From Nemertoderma westbladi (Eukaryota; Xenacoelomorpha; Nemertodermatida; Nemertodermatidae), in the NCBI GenBank assembly GCA_032718475.1, contig JAUCBJ010000103.1, positions 1-62,340 on the forward strand: 62,340 bases of DNA, written 5' to 3'. The notes under the pieces were generated by a model, which did not search any database, was not told the DNA's origin, and saw nothing but the letters and a program-made list of their open reading frames with translations. This document shows positions 54,172 to 62,340 of this stretch, one piece after another (positions within the stretch are counted from its first letter, which is position 1; every line of letters starts with the position of its first letter). A program made the translations under genes and the position numbers.

Positions 54172-56325
54172 CTCTAGGACAGTGGAACGTTCCGGAGAAC
54201 TGTTCCAGCTCTAGGACAGTAGAACGTTCCAGGGAACTGTTTCTAGCTCTAGGACGGTGGAACCTGGAACGTTCCAGGGATCTGTTCGTAGCTCTAGGAC
54301 AATGGAACGATCCGGGGAACTGTTCCAGCTCTAGAACAGTGGAACGTTCCAGGGAACTGTTCCTAGCTCTAGGACAGAGGAACGTTCCAGGGAACTGTTC
54401 CTAGCTCTAGGACAGTGGAACGTTCCTGGGAACTGTTCCTAGCTGTAGGATAGTGGAACGTTCCAGGGAACTAACTGTTCCTAGCTCTAGGACAGTGGAA
54501 CGTTCCTGGGAACTGTTTCTAGCTCTAGGACGGTGGAACCTGGAACGTTCCAGGGATCTGTTCGTAGCTCTAGGACAATGGAACGATCCGGGGAACTGTT
54601 CCAGCTCTAGAACAGTGGAACGTTCCAGGGAACTGTTCCTAGCTCTAGGACAGTGGAACGTTCCTGGGAACTGTTCCTAGCTGTAGGACAGTGGAACGTT
54701 CCAGGGAACTAACTGTTCCTAGCTCTAGGCCAGTGGAAACGTTCCAGGGAATTGTTCCTAGCTCTAGGATAGTAGTGGAATGTCCCAGGGAACTGTTTCT
54801 AGCTCTAGGACAGAGGAACGTTGCAGGGAACTGTTCCTAGCTCTAGGACATTGGAACGTTCCAGGGGGCTCTAGGACATTGGAACGTTCCAGGGAACTGT
54901 TCCTAGCTCTAGGATAGTAGTGGAATGTCCCAGGGAACTGTTTCTAGCTCTAGGACAGTGGAACGTTCCAGGGAACTGTTCCTAGCTCTAGGGCAGTGGA
55001 ACGTTCCAGGGAACTGTTTCTAGCTCTAGGACAGAGGAACGTTGCAGGGAACTGTTCCTAGCTCTAGGACAGTGGAACGTTCCAGGGAACTGTTCCTAGC
55101 TCTAGGGCAGTGGAACGTTCCAGGGAACTGTTTCTAGCTCTAGGACAGAGGAACGTTGCAGGGAACTGTTCCTAGCTCTAGGACAGTGGAACGTTCCAGG
55201 GAACTGTTCCTAGCTCTAGGGCAGTGGAACGTTCCAGGGAACTGTTTCTAGCTCTAGGACAGAGGAACGTTGCAGGGAACTGTTCCTAGCTCTAGGACAT
55301 TGGAACGTTCCAGGGGGCTCTAGGACATTGGAACGTTCCAGGGAACTGTTCCTAGCCCTAGGACGGTGGAACGTTCCAGGGAACTGTTCCTAGCCCTAGG
55401 ACGGTGGAACGTTCCGGGGAACTGTTCCTAGCCCTAGGACGGTGGAACGTTCCAGGGAACTGTTCCTAGCTCTAGGACATTGGAACGTTCCAGGGAGCTC
55501 TAGGACATTGGAACGTTCCAGGGAACTGTTCCTAGCCCTAGGACGGTGGAACGTTCCAGGGAACTGTTCCTAGCTCTAGGGCAGTGGAACGTTCCGGAGA
55601 ACTGTTCCAGCTCTAGGACATTGGAACGTTCCAGGGAACTGTTCCTAGCCCTAGGACGGTGGAACGTTCCAGGGAACTGTTCCTAGCCCTAGGACGGTGG
55701 AACGTTCCAGGGAACTGTTCCTAGCCCTAGGACGGTGGAACGTTCCAGGGAACTGTTCCTAGCCCTAGGACGGTGGAACGTTCCAGGGAACTGTTCCTAG
55801 CCCTAGGACGGTGGAACGTTCCAGGGAACTGTTCCTAGCCCTAGGACGGTGGAACGTTCCAGGGAACTGTTCCTAGCTCTAGGACGGTGGAACGTTCCAG
55901 GGAACTGTTCCTAGCCCTAGGACGGTGGAACGTTCCAGGGAACTGTTCCTAGCTCTAGGACGGTGGAACGTTCCAGGGAACTGTTCCTAGCCCTAGGACG
56001 GTGGAACGTTCCAGGGAACTGTTCCTAGCTCTAGGACGGTGGAACGTTCCAGGGAACTGTTCCTAGCTCTAGGACATTGGAACGTTCCAGGGAACTGTTC
56101 CTAGCTCTAGGACGGTGGAACGTTCCAGGGAACTGTTCCTAGCTCTAGGACGGTGGAACGTTCCAGGGAACTGTTCCTAGCTCTAGGACGGTGGAACGTT
56201 CCAGGGAACTGTTCCTAGCTCTAGGACGGTGGAACGTTCCAGGGAACTGTTCCTAGCCCTAGGACGGTGGAACGTTCCAGGGAACTGTTCCTAGCTCTAG
56301 GAAAGTATAACGTTCCAGGGAACGA
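54108..56325. repeat. 38-bp palindrome-rich array, starting at the end of the aminotransferase gene
   Basis: The unit is GGAACGTTCCAGGGAACTGT plus TCCTAGCCCTAGGACGGT, with TCTAGG/CCTAGG variants. There are about 57 units with some truncated ones. It contains the palindrome GGAACGTTCC and the near-palindrome CCTAGCYCTAGG. The first unit is the last coding part of the aminotransferase (LETLERSRELF). Early units are heterogeneous; from about 55330 rightward they are nearly identical, which suggests recent expansion at the far end. Confidence 0.95.
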
Positions 56326-57548
56326 TTCAACCCTAAACCTAACTGTAAACCTGGTTTTCACTAGTTCTTGCCGTTGTCCCGGGTACTCTCCGTTCGCCAT
56401 ATAAATAAACAAGTATGCAAGTGCTGGAAAGCTTGTCCTTGTACCGGTAACTGCTGCACTGTACTACAGTACTAATGTAGCAGTAGTACCTGTGTAATAA
56501 CTGTACTGTCATTTACACAAAGATAGTATTGGGTATCTGAATGTTGATATCAATGGGATCCTGAGGCGTACAGTGACGTCACGACCAATCACAGATCGTT
56601 TTCAAATTTTTAATAATTTTTAAACTGAAAACACCAATATCTCAGCTATTTTAGCATCTTATTGAATTCTGTAAACGCCATTGTGTTTCTGTGATATTAT
56701 TGCATCTAATTAATCTGGTTTTGAATTTGAGTCGTGAACCCCATTTAACATTGGGACGGGATATTAATTCGGCGAAGTCCACCCCCCCCCCCCCCCCCCC
56801 GGACTCTAATGTGTATTTTTTTAATGGTTAATGGTTGAGGAGACACTGTTCCATAATATGGAATCATTAATAAAGCCCGATTTTTATAAGCAGTATAATA
56901 TTTTGAATAAAAACTTACATAGGCCTACCAAAGTCGAACTTGTAATGCCATCCCATCATTAATGGTGACAGTTTGCATTGAGATGGTTTGTCCAGACATT
57001 GAGACAGTTTGTTTGTAGTTCATGGCAGTTTGGGGCGAAATGGACGAGTTTAAGTAAATTAACAGTTTATAATGTTAGCAGTATGTCAAATGAAAAATTA
57101 TAACTTTACCTCAGCTGATGATGACGCGTTAAGATTTTTTGGAGGAGTTTGGCAACAAGTCGTGTCCTCCTGCGTAACAAATCACAGATGATAATTCATA
57201 TTGAAGTCTTTCAGCATTCCGAAGTATTACGTTACAGTTTGTCTAGGTTTATATTTCTATCACTGTATTTATTTTACGAGTAACTTTTCAATTATACAGA
57301 TGGCAACTCGTGGCAATTGGCAGTAGTGTTAAGTTAAATCTAATTCCAAAATTAGGAAACCAACGTCTTACAGCCATGTTCACGGACACTTATACTCCCC
57401 AGTTTATGGTTAATTCACTATTAGCCACCCAGTCAATATTTGTAGAGATGATAATCCTGGTGATTAATTTTCGCACGACCAGATTAGATAAGCATTAACA
57501 TCAAATCAACGCTAAAAATTAATTTTATAATTCTAATAAATTACTTAC
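56326..57548. other. intron stretch, no gene seen
   Basis: AT-rich sequence with a C run of about 18 near 56782-56799. No coding sequence recognised. Confidence 0.4.
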
Positions 57549-57820
57549 AGGCTCTTTCCCGTCCATTGCTTGTATCCACTCCCTCCTGTCCCCATCACTC
57601 AGTGCTTGCAGCGTTATTGTCCCTTGCCGTCCATTAACGGTGATATCGAAACAGAATCTCTTATCAGTGCTGTCTGAAGCTCTTCTAATACACGAGTTTA
57701 TTGGCACTGTCTCTGTACTCACTATTTTACCAGCCGTCTGGCTGTATTGTTGCATCGATAAAAGTTTCTGATCTTTCTGATATATACAGTAATTTTTAAC
57801 CCAAGTTGATCCAATAGGCC
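57549..57820 (-). CDS. RhoGAP gene exon: PH domain
   Basis: The 272-base exon lies between acceptor TTTGCTTTTCAG and donor GTAAGT. It encodes PIGSTWVKNYCIYQK, then SCIRRASDSTDKRFCFDI, then TITLQALSDGDRREWIQAMD and GKEP. The DSTDKRFCFDI and REWIQAMDGKEP blocks are characteristic of the PH domain of GRAF/oligophrenin proteins, which binds phosphoinositides with the BAR domain. Two leading bases complete an Arg codon with the previous exon. It ends in phase 0, fitting the exon 34.6 kb downstream. Confidence 0.93.
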
Positions 57821-58136
57821 CTGAAAAGCAAATCATGGTATATTATAGTACATACAATAATTATGAGATATTTAAATATTCTAATATATGTACCAGAATG
57901 TGACGCAGAGTGCACAACATTCATATTGAGGCGCCGCATTTCCAAAACTCAAAACCTACAACTCCGCCGTATAAAGCTTCGGGCCATTTACAGCTATCCC
58001 AATGAGAATCAGTCTGTACGTACATCGTAGAACTTGTATATAGTGTATGTCTGACTAGGTGGATTGGGGGGTGGGGGGGGGGGGGGGTTGTTTATGCCTG
58101 TGGCAATGCCCCATAGTGCATTGAACTGTGGTTACG

Positions 58137-58495
58137 ATTATTTAGAGCAGCAGTAGTTCCAGTACTCCTCTACGGGAGTCCATGCTGGGCTCTAACTGCT
58201 GAGGACACCAAATCTCTGGATGGCACATTCACAAGAATGCTACGCCGGGTTCATTGTGTCAAGTACAATGCACACATCTCCAACCAGACACTATATAACA
58301 TTGGAGGTGTCTCATTGGTTCCCCCAAGCTTGACACTAGAACAAAATCGACTCCGCTTTGCAGGACATTGCTTTCGCCGTGAGGACCAGCCAGTGCATAA
58401 TCTTGTACTTTGGCAGCCTCATGGAGTGAATACGCATGGTGGGCAGCCCATGACTTTCTTAAGACGCATCTTAAAGGGCACTGGCCATATCACGA
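58137..58495 (+). mobile_element. LINE 3' fragment, family B, second copy
   Basis: Nearly identical to 21181-21540: MLRRVHCVKYNAHISN and LRFAGHCFRREDQP, with a few substitutions. It is cut at both ends. It lies in the 1.2-kb intron between the BAR and PH exons, in the same orientation as the other copy. Confidence 0.8.
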
Positions 58496-59004
58496 CATGA
58501 ACAATAAAGGGGAGGCATTATATAGATTACCAGTAATAATAACTTATGATGAATGACTTGACATCTTGAATGACCATAATAATAATTTGACTTTAGATTT
58601 TGACTATAAAAACAATTTTTTTTATTGACCCGAGGGGATGCATGTGTTTTTATGAAAGAGCGACCTTTACTAAAGTGATAAAGAAACAGCTGCATGGAAC
58701 AGGAAATTAAGAAAAAATGAAATATAATTCGATAAATTCAACCTTTCAGTAGGAATACAATCGATAAATCACAACTAGAGGCATTCCGAATTCACCACCT
58801 TCATCCATATTCTAATAATATGAAATATCCTAAATTGAAGACACCCCAGCAAGCTAAGATTTGGATCTTCTGCAGAATACACCACCACCCCCGCCCCATC
58901 ATATTGTGAGGTTAATGAAGTATCATATTGACATCAGTTTATACAAATTAATGTATGGTTTATTGAATAAATTAACATGGATTATTTCGATTTAAAAAAC
59001 TAAC

Positions 59005-59239
59005 TCTTTTCATAAATGTAAAGGTAACCCTCGTGCACTGGTTTCGGCTTCAATGTGGTCCCCTCTCTAGCTAATATCTTTGCCATTAACTGCATGGCTT
59101 CTTCTTTGGTGACGTCATAACGTTCGCGGGTTGTTTGAACCTTACTAATTAGTTCGTCGAGGTACGGTTTCTCTTCATGTACAACCTCGAAGGCGTGATG
59201 GTAAATAGTTTGCCAACTGAGCATAATGCCGCTGAGGAT
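59005..59239 (-). CDS. RhoGAP gene exon: end of BAR domain and start of PH domain
   Basis: The 235-base exon follows acceptor ATTATCTCACAG and ends at donor GTTAGT (plus 58999-59004). It encodes ILSGIMLSWQTIYHHAFEVV, matching the last BAR helix of GRAF proteins (..FFHQGHEL..). It continues SKVQTTRERYDVTKEEAMQL and VHEGYLYIYEK. EGYLY.QEKR is the PH start in this family, and the join with the next exon makes the Arg. Start is phase 0, end phase 1. The donor GTTAGT is weaker than GTAAGT but phase and sequence fit. Confidence 0.88.
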
Positions 59240-59486
59240 CTGTGAGATAATGATTAATTTATAAATTACAAACACTTTTCAATTAAGAAAGAATATTGAT
59301 ATACATCAACAATTGTAGGGTTACTGAAATATCCCAATGAGCGAAAATATTTCGCATAATAAATAAACTTACTTGATTGACTTTAAGTTGAATAATAAAA
59401 TGTTATTAATGTAATAATGGGTTTTGTATACATTTTAACCCCTTTTATTTATAATAAAAGTAAAAGGCACTTGCTAGAGGTAATTA

Positions 59487-59545
59487 ATATTCCTGGGCTT
59501 CCAACCAAGGGGCCCTAGTTCGATCCCTGGATGGGGCAGCACGGT
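59487..59545 (+). repeat. tRNA-like SINE remnant
   Basis: CTAGTTCGATCCCTGG resembles a T arm with the pol III B box, after a CTTCCAACCAAG block like an anticodon arm. No convincing A box is seen, so it is likely a SINE remnant. Confidence 0.35.
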
Positions 59546-59559
59546 TTTTAGGTAGTGCT

Positions 59560-60692
59560 TTAAATGCAAAATGTATGGTAAATGGAAACAAAGGAAATTG
59601 GGGAAACAAAAATAAAGGGTGTACAGTGAAAGATCACCCAAAGGTGAACCTGAATTCCTTTGGATCACAGAACAGAGTGGAAGGGTTTACTGTGGAAGAT
59701 CACCCATGGTGGGTGGTGAACAGGCATTCCTTTAGGAAACAGAGTGGAAGGGTTTACTGTGGAAGATCACCCATGTCACCCATGTTTGATCATGTCGAAG
59801 TATCAAATTTTGTGATATTCCAACCCCTGACTTGCTCACATTGAAGCAATGATATCTTTTGAAATCTTTGGTTAAATTATATAAGCTATATATCATCAGA
59901 AAGACGAAAGGATTTCCTATAATCTCTGTTCAATATTTTAATATGGATGACATAATGGCATCATTGACAAACGTTTGTATTGATGGTCGGTATTTTTAGA
60001 CAAAATCTGTCCAGCCTGTAACAGTTACTGGTTTGAGGTATGAGGTATCCATATCAAATATAGGTTTAATACAAGTTTGAGATAATATAACAATCTAAAA
60101 GCCCTAGTATCCTCAAATTTTCTCCAAAAACACAAACTTTTTATCGAGATAGAGCCATTAATATATAGGTAGCTTGTTATTAATAAGCTTAAACGTCCAC
60201 CCTGTAACATGGGCATATTGGCTGTAAATTCCCGAAATGTCGACGCCTTATGTAATCAGAGGTACCGCCACAATACTCAGGTCCTACTAGAATTTGTTTG
60301 ATATATAACAATACTGAATTGACCTCGACTATGAGCAATTGTATAGAACAATGACAAAAATGATGACCACCCTGTAACAGTCCACAATTTACCTTTATGT
60401 TACAGGTAGGACATGTCCTGCCTGTAACAGCCATATCTACCAATCATAATATAGGTTTTTGTGGCGGGATTCTTGATTTTCAACAAATACTGCCTGACTA
60501 CCTATGCATTTCAATCTTGCAGTCATGGTGTTCTATAATAAACTGATGCAATCAGCAGATTGCTCTCCCCATACTACACATAGTGTTTAGCAAGATAGTG
60601 ATAAGTAAGATCTACTTCACTGTGGGGTACAGTTACAGTATTTGTAGTGGGTTTTCTAATAACTTGAAACTCTTGAGATAAATTTACCATCA
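59560..60692. other. non-coding stretch with short repeats
   Basis: Three copies of a block around TTTACTGTGGAAGATCACCC lie at 59615-59785. Four CCTGTAACA motifs occur at about 60015, 60202, 60373 and 60421. No exon of the RhoGAP gene or other gene recognised. Confidence 0.5.
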
Positions 60693-61137
60693 GGGGGCGT
60701 TCATAAAGAATTTTTTCACGCAAATTTTTCCGATTTTTGACCCCCCCTCCCCCCTCTGTCACAAAGTGTCACACAAGCTCGACCACAAGCTGTCACATTA
60801 GACAATTTGTAATACCGACAAAAAATATTTTATTGTAATAATACACAATGTTTGTTATGCCAAAATACAATATAAATCACTATCTACATTTTATTATTAC
60901 TATTCTATATTAATAACAGGTATTACAGTGTTTGGAGTCAATGGCTTCTATGTCCTACTCAATTTATCGATTATACTCAATGTTATTGAGTTTATTGTTT
61001 TCCTTAAAGTTACCCACTCTTCTACACATATGTGAAAGTCAAAGCCAAGCTAACATTAAAGCATAGAACATCGCCGTGACCGTCACAAAAGTCGACACCC
61101 CCTCCCCCCTCTGTAACAAAATGTCACGCAAGCTCTA
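60693..61137. mobile_element. MITE family A, third copy, truncated
   Basis: Starts GGGGGCGTTCATAAAG and shares the interior with the copy at 13207 (TATTTTATTGTAATAATACA, then AATGTTTGTTATGCC). The right terminal repeat is missing; the copy ends near GTCACGCAAGCTCTAG, directly before a LINE fragment. Confidence 0.8.
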
Positions 61138-61140
61138 GTT

Positions 61141-61700
61141 CTGTGACTCCTAACTATTCCGACGAGAAAGTCCCAGATTGGCGTAATGCTGACTTAGCTA
61201 AACTTAGAACTAATCTTGCTGCGGTTGATTGGGAGGAGGTACTCGATGGTCTAGGGACATCTGATGCCTGGGAGGCTTTTAAATGTCGCCTCCAGTCTGC
61301 TCAAGATAGTGCAGTGCCGTTGAAACGTCGACGCGGATGACAGTTAACATTCTTAGAATTATTAGGAAGAAACGACGCCTTTGGAAAGTGTATTCGACTT
61401 CCAAGGATTTTCATTAATTTGAGGCCTATAAAAAGGTCGAGCGCACGGTTAAGAATGCAGTACGCTCCGCCCTAAAAAATTTAGAGAAACGTCTTGCCAG
61501 AGATGTTAAGAAAAACCCAAAGGCATTTTATTCATACCTTAAGGCTGCCAAGTCAAACAGGGAAACAGATCGGCCATTTAAATCAATGTGACAGATGGCA
61601 GTGAGTGGCAGTGTGTCAATGTGGCTGCAGATATTCTTAGTAAATACTTCACTTTTGTGTTTACTTTTGGTACCTCTACAGCTCATTCTGATCCTATTGT
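61141..61700 (+). mobile_element. non-LTR retrotransposon fragment, region before RT, decayed
   Basis: Broken frames encode a DWEEVLDGLGTSDAWEAFK segment (61143-61337), then RRLWKVYSTSKDF and KVERTVKNAVRSALKNLEKR, then KKNPKAFYSYLKAAKSNR. This order is typical of the linker between endonuclease and RT in CR1/jockey-like LINEs. In-frame stops and a shift make it inactive. Confidence 0.6.
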
Positions 61701-62045
61701 TAAATGTTAAGAAACAATTGATAGCATCAACTTATCCACAACCGATTTAGAGAATAAAATTAAGAAGTAGCCCCTGGTGCAGACTTGATTGGCGCATGGC
61801 GCTAGATCCTTGCAATCTGTAGCTAATATCATTTCAACACCGTTTGCACATTGAGGATTGGCGTAAGACAAACGTTACAGGTCATTGGTCAATAAACGTG
61901 GCTCAAAGCGTTGCAAAATATTTTTTTTTTATTTCTTGCCGAACTCCAATATATTATATACCATTGGAATCGTCTTTTTGAGCTCTTTCCAGATCTGGCC
62001 AAAATATATAAATATACTCAAGTCTAAAAGTTTTATAGGCGAAGT

Positions 62046-62265
62046 AACGCTAAATGCTATCCAAGGTAGACATCCAAGGTATACATGGGTTCAAGGTATA
62101 CATTTTTGTGTACCAAGGTATACATTGGTTACATTTTCAAGGTATACGTTTTGTGTACCAAGGTATACGTGTTGTGTAGCAAGGTAGTCTACCAAGGTAT
62201 AGGCGTTGTGTAGCAAGGTATTCTTCGTTTGGTGTAACAAGGTAAACATGGGTTCAATCTTTAAG
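62046..62265. repeat. irregular minisatellite with AAGGTATAC core
   Basis: About eleven copies of CAAGGTATAC or CAAGGTA followed by a variable GTTTTGTGTAC-like part occur at spacings of 15-25 bases. Open frames over it are repeat artefacts. Confidence 0.75.
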
Positions 62266-62340
62266 GCATGAGATTTGTGTATCAAGGGTTACGATATTAG
62301 TGATTTTGAAAACAAGTAAATAAGGTAGGCTATATCTGGG

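Larger units (their letters stand above)
5246..59239 (-). other. ARHGAP gene of the GRAF/oligophrenin family, seven internal exons seen
   Basis: Minus-strand exons at 59005-59239, 57549-57820, 22725-22905, 20322-20465, 12463-12728, 11564-11742 and 5246-5379 have GT/AG borders and fully compatible phases. Joined, they give the end of a BAR domain, a PH domain, a complete RhoGAP domain and a Ser-rich linker, which is the GRAF/oligophrenin order (BAR-PH-RhoGAP-linker, often then SH3). In that family BAR-PH binds curved membrane and RhoGAP speeds GTP hydrolysis by Rho-family GTPases. The N-terminal BAR exons lie beyond the right edge or in unread sequence. The C-terminal exons would lie left of 5.2 kb and I did not find them. 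Introns total about 52 kb and hold five arrays, transposons and a nested gene. Which paralogue it is cannot be told. Confidence 0.85.

Noticed and set aside
54144-54680. Open frames with RSRELFLALG repeats as a gene after the aminotransferase
   Set aside because: They are the 38-mer array read through. Neighbouring units differ in length and break the frame.

Overview
This is metazoan nuclear DNA, most likely from an invertebrate. The evidence is spliced genes with GT-AG introns, a GRAF/oligophrenin-type RhoGAP gene, a BEL/Pao retrotransposon, non-LTR retrotransposon pieces, MITEs and a very large satellite load. I cannot name the species. About 40% of the window is tandem repeat.

Layout. 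(1) 0.9-1.8 kb: an intact, intronless prohibitin-2 gene on the plus strand. (2) 5.2-59.2 kb, minus strand: seven exons of one ARHGAP gene of the GRAF/oligophrenin family. They encode the end of the BAR domain, PH, the whole RhoGAP domain and a serine-rich linker. All exon phases agree. Both ends of the gene lie outside what I can see. (3) Nearly everything between prohibitin and 59 kb sits in this gene's introns: five large tandem arrays (36-mer at 8.4-11.6 kb, 21-mer at 12.0-12.4 kb, 21-mer at 17.3-20.3 kb, 34-mer at 23.7-36.1 kb, 38-mer at 54.1-56.3 kb), several MITEs, a long foldback, LINE fragments and a MOSPD2-like processed pseudogene. (4) 38.2-54.2 kb: an intronless kynurenine-aminotransferase-like gene, nested on the opposite strand in the 34.6-kb intron. 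It is split by a 14.4-kb BEL/Pao element with 538-bp LTRs that read as identical and a 5-bp target duplication.

Most unusual points. First, three of the RhoGAP gene's seven observed 5' splice sites run directly into tandem arrays whose unit contains the splice site itself. In the 36-mer array the unit is also open in the exon frame, so five consecutive donors in the same phase form a ladder that could add 12 residues per step. Second, the BEL/Pao element is very large and carries two extra ORFs after pol. One resembles a DEDD 3'-5' exonuclease domain that lacks its last acidic residue; the other has three CCHC knuckles. Its upstream ORFs are linked to pol by a possible -1 frameshift at a G run and by a single in-frame UGA. 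Third, the aminotransferase gene has an in-frame coding minisatellite, and its 3' end runs into the 38-mer array.

The genes do not form a pathway. Prohibitin-2 acts in the mitochondrial inner membrane, the GRAF-type protein links membrane curvature to Rho inactivation, and the aminotransferase belongs to tryptophan/kynurenine and transamination metabolism. What connects them is genome architecture: nested genes, retrocopies and arrays that grow at gene and exon ends.
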